Below, one piece after another: positions 8,905 through 21,224 of a DNA stretch of 64,000 nt. Position numbers and translations under genes: made by a program. Location: NCBI GenBank assembly GCA_945889195.1, contig CAMDBB010000002.1, positions 62,001-126,000 of the forward strand, read 5' to 3'. The notes under the pieces were generated by a model. It was not told where the DNA came from. It made no database searches and was given only the letters and a program-made list of their open reading frames with translations. The number at the start of each line of letters is the position of its first letter. Position 1 is the first letter of the stretch. The DNA comes from Bifidobacterium breve (GTDB taxonomy: Bacteria > Actinomycetota > Actinomycetes > Nanopelagicales > Nanopelagicaceae).

Positions 8905-10554
8905 CTAGGAACTGGCGAGTAACCCTGATTCACGCAGGAATGGGCTGGGGCTGCGCTTATACGAGATATGTAGATCTGCTTTGGCGCGCGTAATTCCCAC
9001 ATAGAAAAGGCGCCGCTCTTCATCAAGTGGTGCATCGGCCACAGGTAGCTGGCCATCAGATGCGCCAATCAGAAAGACGCGCTCCCATTCCAAGCCTTTG
9101 GCCGCATGCAACGTTGCCAGGGTAATGACCGGCATTGTCGGCGGATTATTTTGTTGCACGCGATCTTCTACTTCTCGTAAATATCCACGCAAAGTCTTGG
9201 GGTTAAATGAAGTATCGCTATCGAGCTCGCGCGCTAAATGCAGCAAAGCTGCGATGCCATCGATTGTTTCGCCCGTCAAATAAGGCTGCGCCAATGAACG
9301 TAGTTCATCAATCCAACCCTGGCCTTCAGCGGGAATAACAGATGCTTTACGCACCTCTTTTAGGAAGTCACGTACCTCTTTGCGATCAAAGAACCTCTCG
9401 GTACTACGCACTTGGTATGGAAGGTTTAGCTTGAGCATCTGTTTTTCAGCGACCTTAAGTTGGGCATTGGTGCGCGCCAAGATGGCTATCTCTTGCGGCG
9501 CAGTCCCTGCAGTCAATAGCGCGGTGATATCGGCGAGAACACCAGCAATTTCGGCTTCCTCATCGGCATAGGCCGAGACGGTGGGCTTAGAGCCATGATC
9601 GTTTTGTGCAACAAGTTCTTGCCCCATCTGACCAACGCGCAACAAGGCATTGGCGGCAAAGGTAATTTCAGGGGTAGAGCGATAACCAGTGCTCAGGCGA
9701 ATTACCTCAGCCTCTGGAAAACGTTGGGTAAAGGTATTTAAGAAAACTGGAGTTGCACCTGCAAATGAATAAATCGTCTGCGCCGGATCTCCGACGACAC
9801 AGATATCTTTACGGGTTCCGAGCCATGCATTAATCAGCCGTTGTTGGATTGGCGAAATATCCTGGTACTCATCGATGGTGAAATAGCGATACTGATCTTG
9901 CACTCGCTCGCGCACATCGCGCTCTTCTTCTAACATGGCAGCGCAGAGTAAGAGAACATCCTCAAAATCAATGGCTAGCTCTTGTTTCTTAATTGATTCA
10001 TAGGCGGTGTAAATCTGCACAAGTTGTTCTGGCAACACGCGTGGCTTCTGGCTTCGCTTACTAATCTCATCGACAAAATCAGGAGGAGCAACTTGTGAAA
10101 CTTTTGCCCATTCAATTTCAGATGCAATATCGCGCATCAATTCGCGATTGGTAGCGCGTAATGAGCTGCTTAACCCTGCGCGGTTAATCGCTTCAGTAAG
10201 AAAACCAGTCTTAGTCGTGACCAAATCTGGCGTGCGACCACCAAAGACGCTCGGCCAGAAGTAGAGCAGCTGCTTCAGCGCTGCTGAGTGAATCGTGCGT
10301 GCGGCAACTGTTGGAACGCTCAACGAGCGCAGACGAGTACGCATTTCACCTGCTGCCTTTGCGGTAAAGGTCAGCGCCAAGACCTTTGCGGGGTCCATCG
10401 TTCCGATAGCAACTGCATATGCGATGCGATGTGTAATGGCACGAGTCTTACCGGTACCAGCCCCTGCAATAACGCAGACGGGTCCGCGCGTAGCTAAGGC
10501 AACTGCTCGTTGATCAGGATCGAGAGCTGCCAGAATCTCATCTTCTAGCGCCAT
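8905..10554 (-). CDS. UvrD/PcrA-type ATP-dependent DNA helicase (UvrD2-like)
   Basis: VIAGAGTGKTRAITHR Walker A, FTIDEYQDISPIQQ, TLHAAKGLEWERVFLIG, RRLFYVGITRAK. Start placed at ATG 10554 (MALEDEILAALD). Confidence 0.92.
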   Translation of the reverse strand: MALEDEILAALDPDQRAVALATRGPVCVIAGAGTGKTRAITHRIAYAVAIGTMDPAKVLALTFTAKAAGEMRTRLRSLSVPTVAARTIHSAALKQLLYFWPSVFGGRTPDLVTTKTGFLTEAINRAGLSSSLRATNRELMRDIASEIEWAKVSQVAPPDFVDEISKRSQKPRVLPEQLVQIYTAYESIKKQELAIDFEDVLLLCAAMLEEERDVRERVQDQYRYFTIDEYQDISPIQQRLINAWLGTRKDICVVGDPAQTIYSFAGATPVFLNTFTQRFPEAEVIRLSTGYRSTPEITFAANALLRVGQMGQELVAQNDHGSKPTVSAYADEEAEIAGVLADITALLTAGTAPQEIAILARTNAQLKVAEKQMLKLNLPYQVRSTERFFDRKEVRDFLKEVRKASVIPAEGQGWIDELRSLAQPYLTGETIDGIAALLHLARELDSDTSFNPKTLRGYLREVEDRVQQNNPPTMPVITLATLHAAKGLEWERVFLIGASDGQLPVADAPLDEERRLFYVGITRAKADLHISYKRSPSPFLRESGLLASS

Positions 10555-10558
10555 GTTT

Positions 10559-11503
10559 TTAACGCCATGTTTCGCCACCGGGTGCGCTCTGCCCAAGCCA
10601 TCGTTCAATCATCTTGCGGGCAACTGACATTGTCGGTGGGAGTAAGAGCGAGCCATCACTTGCAGCAGCTAAAAGTTCGGCGCGCGTAAACCACTTCACA
10701 TCGGTGATCTCTTCGCCATCACCGCGCGCAACTTCTGGGTTATCGGTATGTGCTTCAAAGGCGATCATGATGCTTGCTGGAAATGGCCAGGGTTGCGAAC
10801 CCAAATAGGTAATCTCTGAAACAGTCACGCCGGATTCTTCTAAGACCTCGCGAGATACACATTGCTCAAAAGTTTCACCGGGTTCAAGGAATCCTGCAAA
10901 TGTTGAATAACGACCTTCCGGCCACACTGGTTGGTGACCGAGCAAGATACGATCGTTGCGATCTTTAATGAGAACAATGACAGCTGAATCTGTACGCGGA
11001 TGATGTTGCGATCCATCTGCTTCACATAACCGCGCAGCTCCACCAAGATCAACGCGAGTTGGACCGCCACAACGTGGACACATCGGATGAGCGCGATGCC
11101 AATTGCTTAAGGCGATGGCATGCAGCGATAGCTCCATCTCTTGACCGCTGAGAGAGCCGCCTAATTCGCGCAGCGTTGCAAGGCCGCGCTCTTGAGAAAT
11201 CGCCTGTAACTCTTCATCGCTATGTGAAGACTTCCACGATGTATCCCAAGCAAAATATGGAGCGCGCGATACGGGATCTTGACCTAGAAAGTAGCGCGAA
11301 CCTTCAGCGAATTCACCACTTGCCTGCATCGTTGCAATATCTGATGCCTTTTGAAATGCGAGAGCGCCTGCGCGAGATGCGATACGACCATCAACGCAGT
11401 GCACTATCTGCGCCTTACTCCAGAGAAGTTCGAGCGTTTCGTTATTGGTTCTGAGTTCGCCAGCGCGATCGATTTGGGATGGCCCTTGATTTATCGCGCT
11501 CAT
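10559..11503 (-). CDS. nudC: NAD(+)/NADH pyrophosphatase, Nudix family
   Basis: Zinc-binding CPRCGG and Nudix box GFLEPGETFEQCVSREVLEESGV followed by SQPWPFPASIM. Confidence 0.93.
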   Translation of the reverse strand: MSAINQGPSQIDRAGELRTNNETLELLWSKAQIVHCVDGRIASRAGALAFQKASDIATMQASGEFAEGSRYFLGQDPVSRAPYFAWDTSWKSSHSDEELQAISQERGLATLRELGGSLSGQEMELSLHAIALSNWHRAHPMCPRCGGPTRVDLGGAARLCEADGSQHHPRTDSAVIVLIKDRNDRILLGHQPVWPEGRYSTFAGFLEPGETFEQCVSREVLEESGVTVSEITYLGSQPWPFPASIMIAFEAHTDNPEVARGDGEEITDVKWFTRAELLAAASDGSLLLPPTMSVARKMIERWLGQSAPGGETWR

Positions 11504-11522
11504 GCTCGAAGGTTACTAGTCT

Positions 11523-14523
<3,001 letters not shown>

Positions 14524-14536
14524 CAATCTCAACTAA

Positions 14537-17500
14537 CTAAAGCTTAAGTAGGCCGACGAGTTGCTCCTCTGTTAAGAAGTCAGCTCGTCGGTCTGTTTTA
14601 TCTATCGGAACATAATGAAATGCAGCAAGAACTTTCTCAACAGGTACTGCCTGCAACTTAGCCCACGCTAGGCGATAGACGGCGAGCTGAACTGCTGCAG
14701 ATTCGCCTAACTCTTTTGAACCAGTCTTCCAATCGATTACTTCAAAACCGTTATCTGTCTTATAGACCGCATCGATGCGACCGCGCACCAGTATTCCAGC
14801 GATGACGGTTTCAAAGGGAACTTCAACTGCATACGGTTGCAACTTCGCCCAGTCAGATGCCAACCACTTCGCCTTGAGATCTTCTAACTTCTGATCATCG
14901 GCTAGTGGTGTCAAGGTATCGAAATCTTCATCATCGAAGAGAGTTTTGGCGTTGAAGTGTCCCTCAATCCAGAGGTGGAAGGCTGTTCCGCGATGTGAGA
15001 ATTCATCCATCGCACGTGGCATAGGTCTACGAATATTCTCTGCAAGCGTTGCTGCATCTTCATGTAGCGCAATCAAGGTGGATGTAGAAAGGCGCGGAGG
15101 AAGAGCTACTTCGTAAGCACCGCGACGAAACTCTTGATATTCAGCGACGATCGCGCGGGCATCTTCAACCCAACCGTTTTCATCGGCTCCATCTTCTGAA
15201 AGGTTAACGACTGGCGCAGAGCGCACGAGTTCAACACTGCGATCAAAGGCTGCGCGCTTATCCCCCAATGAATCCTGTGGCCATACGGCTGTAATCTCAA
15301 TATTTTCCGCTGGGTTGCGGTCGCCATCAGCAGGTGCAGTAGCACTTGCCATCACAGTGCCGACCTTGGCCGCAACTTCTTCTACCTTCGCATAAATCAC
15401 CGATGGTGCAACGGGCCTCACGCCATCGCGCCAATAAGAAGTAGAACAGAATAAATGGGTACGTGCTCGCGTCATAGCAACGTATCCCAGGCGAATCTCT
15501 TCGCGTTCTTTGTAAGAGACGCATTCGCCAGCAAAGTTTTCAATGGCAGCTTTTGCCTGCGCATTGGTAGTTGCTGCGTTCCAAGAGAAGTGCGGCAGCA
15601 GGTCACCATCTCCACGGAGAGCAAACGGGATATGTCGTTCGTTGGTAATCCAATTATCAGGATCTGATTTATTGGCGCCCGGGAAAGTTCCTTGGGCTAG
15701 CCCTGGTACTGCAACCACATCCCATTCAGCGCCCTTAGACATATGGATAGTCAGAATCTGCACAACTGATGCATCAACTTCTGGTGTTCCAGCTTTAAGG
15801 CCACCTTCTTCTTCGCTAGCGACATCGAGCCACTGCAAGAAGGATGAGAGCGAGCCACCACTACGGACAAATTTTGCTGCTTCATCCATAAAGCGATCAA
15901 GGTGGCGACGTCCATGTGTTCCGCCATCGCGCAACATCACTTCTGCTTCAAGACCCAAGTAACGTTCGATTTCTACAATCAAATCTGTAATGGGCGCAGA
16001 TGCGCGGGAACGCAGTCTGCGTAAATCGGAGGCAAAGGCAGAGAGCCGCTGATATCCAACTTCAGAGAAGTTTTTGCGGTCACACTTTTCTATCTCATCA
16101 AGAGCGTCAATCAAACTACCGATAAATTGATCATCTGCTTCTGCAGAATCTGGATTTCCGGCGACAATGTTCTTTACGATGCTGCGGCTATCGGTACTTA
16201 ACTTCTCTGATCTCTTGCGCGCAAACTGCCCCAGGGCTGCAATATCGCGCGGCCCCAAGTTAAGGCGGGCTCCGGCGATATGGCGCATCAAGGATGCTCC
16301 AGCATCAGGATCGTTCAGCACCTTGAGCATCGCTACTAAATCAGCAATTTCTGGCACATGGACGAGCCCACCGAGGCCAAGGACCTCAGAGGGAATACCA
16401 GCTGCGGCAAGTGCGCTCTGAATATAAGGAATCTGCGCGCGCTTTCGCACCAAGACTGCAAAAGTCTTTGGAACTTTACTCTTTGCAATATATCGCTCTG
16501 GGTTATTCCAAAGAGGCGCGAAGTGCTCAGCGATTGCCACGCTTTCAGCTTCTAAATTTTCAAAGACGCCACAGGTGAGATCTCCGGGTCCCGCACCCTT
16601 GCGCGCTTTCAAACGTTCAACCTTCACACTTTCGAGTTGGCGCACGCCATCAGAGATTTCATTGGCAAGTTCGAGGATCGCTTTATCGTTGCGATAGGTT
16701 GTTAAGAGTTCGTACACATCCTTGCCCTTGGATCCGGCAGCCTTCGGAAAGTTCTTATTAAATGCGCCGATAGTTCCGGCAGATGCACCGCGCCAGGTGT
16801 AGATGGATTGGCATGGATCTCCCACCGCTGTCACTGGATGTCCGCCACCGAAGAGCGCTGCCAACATGCGCACCTGTGATTGCGATGTATCTTGATATTC
16901 ATCCAGCAAGACAACGGGGTACTTACCGCGTTCGAGCGCACCTACATCTGGAAAGTTAACGGCGATATCGGCAGCCAGCGCAATTTGATCATCATAAGAA
17001 AGCTCGCCAGATTGGCGGCGGGATTCAATAAAGGCTGTCACCATCGGCAGCATCGCAATACGTTGATTGAGAACTTTAGCTACTCGTCTAGTCTCTTCAT
17101 TGGTAGCCCCTGTCATCTGCGAGAGTTGCTGTAAGACCTCTTCATCGGCGGCGCGGATTGCATCGAGAGAAACACGATGTTCAATCACCATTGATGTCAG
17201 CCCCTGTAAATCCTTGACAACGGTGCTAACGGCATCATCAGTTGCAAATGTTCCGTTATCCCATTCGCGTACCAACTTATTGGCAGACATCCAGAGCGCT
17301 GCTTCACCGAGCGGCTGCACATCAGCATCAATTCCGTAGCGGATGGCATGTTCGCTTAAGAGGCGACCGGCATATGAGTGATAGGTAGTAACAGCAGTTT
17401 CTAAGCTCGAGAAGGTGCGCTCGATTCCCGCTTTATCTTGCGCCTGCTGGAATTGGCGAAGACGTTTGCGGATACGAGTATTGAGTTCACCCGCTGCTTT

Positions 17501-17743
17501 TCGAGTAAAGGTAAGACCGAGAATCTGATCAGGGCGAGCAAATTGATTGGCAACGAGATAGACAACGCGGGCAGCCATCGTTTCAGTCTTACCTGAACCA
17601 GCGCCGGCAATGACAACTGCTGGTTCGAGTGGATTGGTATCAATTGAAATGATGGGACGTTGCTCATCGCTAGGAAGATAAAAGTCAGGATCAATTGTCA
17701 TGATCATTTCAGCGATGCGATCTGGGCTATAAATCTCTTTCAT
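14537..17743 (-). CDS. adnB: UvrD/RecB-family helicase-nuclease (AdnB-like)
   Basis: VIAGAGSGKTETM, VVLLDEYQDTSQSQ, C-terminal nuclease VRGRIDAVYKTDNGFEVIDWKTG; ATGA overlap with the upstream partner. Confidence 0.85.
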   Translation of the reverse strand: MKEIYSPDRIAEMIMTIDPDFYLPSDEQRPIISIDTNPLEPAVVIAGAGSGKTETMAARVVYLVANQFARPDQILGLTFTRKAAGELNTRIRKRLRQFQQAQDKAGIERTFSSLETAVTTYHSYAGRLLSEHAIRYGIDADVQPLGEAALWMSANKLVREWDNGTFATDDAVSTVVKDLQGLTSMVIEHRVSLDAIRAADEEVLQQLSQMTGATNEETRRVAKVLNQRIAMLPMVTAFIESRRQSGELSYDDQIALAADIAVNFPDVGALERGKYPVVLLDEYQDTSQSQVRMLAALFGGGHPVTAVGDPCQSIYTWRGASAGTIGAFNKNFPKAAGSKGKDVYELLTTYRNDKAILELANEISDGVRQLESVKVERLKARKGAGPGDLTCGVFENLEAESVAIAEHFAPLWNNPERYIAKSKVPKTFAVLVRKRAQIPYIQSALAAAGIPSEVLGLGGLVHVPEIADLVAMLKVLNDPDAGASLMRHIAGARLNLGPRDIAALGQFARKRSEKLSTDSRSIVKNIVAGNPDSAEADDQFIGSLIDALDEIEKCDRKNFSEVGYQRLSAFASDLRRLRSRASAPITDLIVEIERYLGLEAEVMLRDGGTHGRRHLDRFMDEAAKFVRSGGSLSSFLQWLDVASEEEGGLKAGTPEVDASVVQILTIHMSKGAEWDVVAVPGLAQGTFPGANKSDPDNWITNERHIPFALRGDGDLLPHFSWNAATTNAQAKAAIENFAGECVSYKEREEIRLGYVAMTRARTHLFCSTSYWRDGVRPVAPSVIYAKVEEVAAKVGTVMASATAPADGDRNPAENIEITAVWPQDSLGDKRAAFDRSVELVRSAPVVNLSEDGADENGWVEDARAIVAEYQEFRRGAYEVALPPRLSTSTLIALHEDAATLAENIRRPMPRAMDEFSHRGTAFHLWIEGHFNAKTLFDDEDFDTLTPLADDQKLEDLKAKWLASDWAKLQPYAVEVPFETVIAGILVRGRIDAVYKTDNGFEVIDWKTGSKELGESAAVQLAVYRLAWAKLQAVPVEKVLAAFHYVPIDKTDRRADFLTEEQLVGLLKL

Positions 17744-20700
17744 TGATGCACCGCCCTTCCTTCAAGATGAAGCGGGCAGAGCGGTTTGACGTTACACCTG
17801 GTGCACATATCGTTCTTGCGAGCGATAAAGGATGCGCCTCCCATACCTTCTGCAATAGTTGCGATTGTTTCTTGTATCTCAGCAGAGTCGATTGGTGCAC
17901 GTTCGCGCGTTGTGACCTTCTGGGTGTTATTAGCCAAGAAGACGAGTTCAGATCCAGAGACTTCGGTGCCCGACAACGTGCCAGCAAAGCCATCGAGAAT
18001 GACACCAAGTTGGTAGCACGCTAGCTGCAGATTTTCAGCAGCATCGTTTTTGGAGATGACGTTCTTGCCTGTCTTAAAGTCGATGATGTAGTACTTGCCA
18101 TCGCTATCTACCTCAATGCGATCAACGTTTCCTTTGATTGTTGCCCTACCAACAGTGACGGAAAAACTCATTTCTACACCGGCAATATCGCGCTTTGATT
18201 CGCGGTGGTACTGCGCAAATCGTTCCAGCATGCGGCGGGCGCGATGTAAGGATGCAGCGCTAATCCAACCTTGGCTATCGTCAATCAGCGGCCATGCTTC
18301 AACGAGTTTTTCTTGCAGCTGCGCATCTGTAATTCCAGGTTCTTCCACTTTAATGCGGGCAAATTCGTGAATGACAGAGCCAAGTAACTGCGCTGTGGAA
18401 TCACCATTTCTTCCACCACTCTTTTCCAGGAACCATTTCAGACCACAATCTGTAAAACTTTCAGCAGATGATGGTGAAACCGGTACTTGCGAGCTCGGAT
18501 CAATAACAGGTGCATCGGTAGAAAGAGGCGTAGCACCTAACCAATTCCCTGGTTCGGCGAGATGAATTCCTTCACCGCCGAGCGTCTTGAGTAGCGCTGC
18601 AGCTTGTGGATCTTGGTGCAAGAAGACTTCTCGGCGAAGCGTTGCAACGAGAGCTGCTGCAGTAAGAGGTCGCGGAACTTCACGCAATAGCCCTTCTTGG
18701 TTATGCACTTGTGCGAACTCTTCAAAGAAGATTGAAGGTGATTCATCTTCACGTGTAAGGGCTGTGACAACAAGTGATTGGCTAGCGCGGGTTGTTGCAA
18801 CATGAAAGAGTCGCGCCTCATCTTGAGCAAGTGACTCGGCGGCGATTGCATTGAGCGCTTCTTGCGCCAGTTCATCGCCATGTCTGACGCGTTCGACTAA
18901 CCGTTCCGCGCCTAAGAGTGAGCTACGTTGTTTGAGATTTGGCCAAGCGCCTTCTTGTACACCGGCAACTGCAACAAAGCGCCACTGTCGTCCCTTGGCC
19001 GAGTGCACAGTAAGGATTTCAACGACATCGGGGCGTACTCCGCGCGCAGTAATGAGGTCGGCGACAATTGTTTCGTTGGCAATTTCAGCAAGGAAGATAT
19101 CTGGGTCAGAACCTGGAAAACGTTCGATATGACGTGCGGCAGAGTCAAAGAGTTGAATCATCGCATCGAGGTCGCGGTCTGCTTGCGCACCACGGGAGCC
19201 ACCGCGAAGAGCTGCGGATTTCCAGGCATCAGATACCTTGCTGCCATCGCTCGTTGTTGCGTTATTCCAGATTGCCCAGAGCAGATCATGAATAGTGGCG
19301 TTCTTCTTAGCAATTGATTTCTTGGCGAAAGCTAGCAAGGTATGTATACGCAGTAACTCTGCAGAATCTTCGATTGCAATATCACCTGTCAAAATGGCAT
19401 CGAGAATTAATTGAGTACCACTTCGCTTATCTAACGCTTCATCGCGAGCCGCTAAGAGCGCAGCACGTGTACGACGAAGTGAGACCGAAGTTGCTCCACC
19501 GAATTCGCTAGTAAGTAACTTTTCAGCAGTCTCTAAATTAAGTGGCTGTGTTCCAGTTGCGACGCGAGCAAGGAGAAGAAATGGCGCAATGGCAGCGTTA
19601 TTTGCTAGCGCCTCAACATCACCGGCAGCTGGAATACCAACCTGAGCAAAGGCGCGGCGGATACTGGATGCAACCTGGCCATGAGATCTCACAATGACAG
19701 CCATCTCTGAATATGGAACGCCCTGCATCAGATGTGCGCGCTTAAATTGATATGCGATGTATTGCGCCTCTTCAGATTCGCTGGCAAAGAGTGCTGCACT
19801 TGTTGTTGGCGTACCACGGAAGTTTTCAGTCAGGGTAATTTCGCGGGCTCCAATTTCGCGATAGCGATCAAGGGCTGCAGGCACACCTTCAGGGTCTGCG
19901 CCACGAAAGCGCCCAACAGCGCTGGCAGGGTCTGCAACGATGACGAGATCATTAGGTGCAATTAGATCAAGTAGGTTGCGTTGCGCCGGATCGCTCTCTT
20001 GAAATTCATCGATGATGATTGTGCTAAAACGCTTACGAACTTCAGCTAGCAGCTCTGGATTACGATCCAAATAATTATGTGCGCTATTAATGATTTCAGA
20101 TGGATCAATGCGCATCTTGGAATCGCCTGCTGAAATTTCTTGTAAAACCATGGCGCCTAAGTAGCGTTGCCAGAAATCTGCAGCAGCCGGCCAATACTTT
20201 TCACCTAACTGCTTGCCACGTTCTGCCAGCTTCTGCGGAGTCAGCGCACGTTCATTGGCGCGCATAATCAGATCGCGGAGTTCGCGTATAAAACCTTGTG
20301 TTGCTAGTGGCTCTCCGAGTGATTCAGGGGTCAGATGTAAGTCGGTGGGCCAGTCGCGATAACCCATGGCGATATCACCTTGTAGAAGTTGCGCAATAAA
20401 TGTCTCTTGTTCGGCACCTGATAACAGAACTAGATCGCGGATTTCATCTGTGGTGCGCATTTTAAGAATCGAATATGCAAGTGAGTGGAAGGTACGTGCA
20501 AGTGGTTCGTGGGCAGTCTTGCCAGCACGCGTCACAATGGCATCGCGTAGTTCAGAGGCGCGTTCGCGTCCGTAGGTAAGGAGCAAAATTGAATCCGGTG
20601 ACTGTCCGCCATTGATGCGTGAGACGGCAGCTTCAATAAGAGTTGTGGTTTTTCCGGTACCTGTTGCCCCGGTGATAATCAAAGGAGTTCCGCGGTGAGC

Positions 20701-20784
20701 AGCAGCGCCGAGTTGCGCTGCGCTGAGAGTAAGAGAGATAGCAGCTGGTTCGGCTCTGACGAGGCGTAGCTGCGGTTTACTCAC
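17740..20784 (-). CDS. adnA: UvrD/RecB-family helicase-nuclease (AdnA-like) with C-terminal Cys cluster
   Basis: ITGATGTGKTTTL, TIIIDEFQESDPAQ, VDRIEVDSDGKYYIIDFKTGK, C-terminal CTRCNVKPLCPLH. Confidence 0.85.
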   Translation of the reverse strand: MSKPQLRLVRAEPAAISLTLSAAQLGAAAHRGTPLIITGATGTGKTTTLIEAAVSRINGGQSPDSILLLTYGRERASELRDAIVTRAGKTAHEPLARTFHSLAYSILKMRTTDEIRDLVLLSGAEQETFIAQLLQGDIAMGYRDWPTDLHLTPESLGEPLATQGFIRELRDLIMRANERALTPQKLAERGKQLGEKYWPAAADFWQRYLGAMVLQEISAGDSKMRIDPSEIINSAHNYLDRNPELLAEVRKRFSTIIIDEFQESDPAQRNLLDLIAPNDLVIVADPASAVGRFRGADPEGVPAALDRYREIGAREITLTENFRGTPTTSAALFASESEEAQYIAYQFKRAHLMQGVPYSEMAVIVRSHGQVASSIRRAFAQVGIPAAGDVEALANNAAIAPFLLLARVATGTQPLNLETAEKLLTSEFGGATSVSLRRTRAALLAARDEALDKRSGTQLILDAILTGDIAIEDSAELLRIHTLLAFAKKSIAKKNATIHDLLWAIWNNATTSDGSKVSDAWKSAALRGGSRGAQADRDLDAMIQLFDSAARHIERFPGSDPDIFLAEIANETIVADLITARGVRPDVVEILTVHSAKGRQWRFVAVAGVQEGAWPNLKQRSSLLGAERLVERVRHGDELAQEALNAIAAESLAQDEARLFHVATTRASQSLVVTALTREDESPSIFFEEFAQVHNQEGLLREVPRPLTAAALVATLRREVFLHQDPQAAALLKTLGGEGIHLAEPGNWLGATPLSTDAPVIDPSSQVPVSPSSAESFTDCGLKWFLEKSGGRNGDSTAQLLGSVIHEFARIKVEEPGITDAQLQEKLVEAWPLIDDSQGWISAASLHRARRMLERFAQYHRESKRDIAGVEMSFSVTVGRATIKGNVDRIEVDSDGKYYIIDFKTGKNVISKNDAAENLQLACYQLGVILDGFAGTLSGTEVSGSELVFLANNTQKVTTRERAPIDSAEIQETIATIAEGMGGASFIARKNDMCTRCNVKPLCPLHLEGRAVHQ

Positions 20785-20852
20785 AGTTCGTATTCAACCC
20801 TACGGCTCTGACAACGGGTGCGATTGGCGCTAAAAAGCCCATCTTTAGCCCC

Positions 20853-21224
20853 TTATGGCTTATAGGTAAATGAGATCTCTCCGTTAATGACATGGCCATC
20901 GTTTGAGACAACGCGATAGGTAAGGCGATATTTGCCCGCCTTTACTGCAGCTTTGCTCATAGGAACAGTGAGCACTTCCTTAGCAATTGCGACTTTGCCG
21001 AGTGAGATTCGTTTGGCGTTGGGTGCAATTAATTGCACGCGTGATGGCTCTTTGCCGGGTAACTTTAAAATTTCTTCATTAAATGTCAATGAGAAAGTTT
21101 TGGGGAAAGTTTTGATCACTGCGCCACTCTTTGGCGTTGAAGTGACGAGGGCTGAATGTCCTTGCGCTGCTGGAGTGGTGAGCGCTAGCGCGCTACTGAG
21201 CAGAACAAGGCCAAACTTACGCAT
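20853..21224 (-). CDS. CopC-domain secreted protein
   Basis: Signal peptide then HSALVTSTPKSGA...FNEEI...YRLTYRVVSNDGHVINGEISFTYKP. Confidence 0.88.
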   Translation of the reverse strand: MRKFGLVLLSSALALTTPAAQGHSALVTSTPKSGAVIKTFPKTFSLTFNEEILKLPGKEPSRVQLIAPNAKRISLGKVAIAKEVLTVPMSKAAVKAGKYRLTYRVVSNDGHVINGEISFTYKP

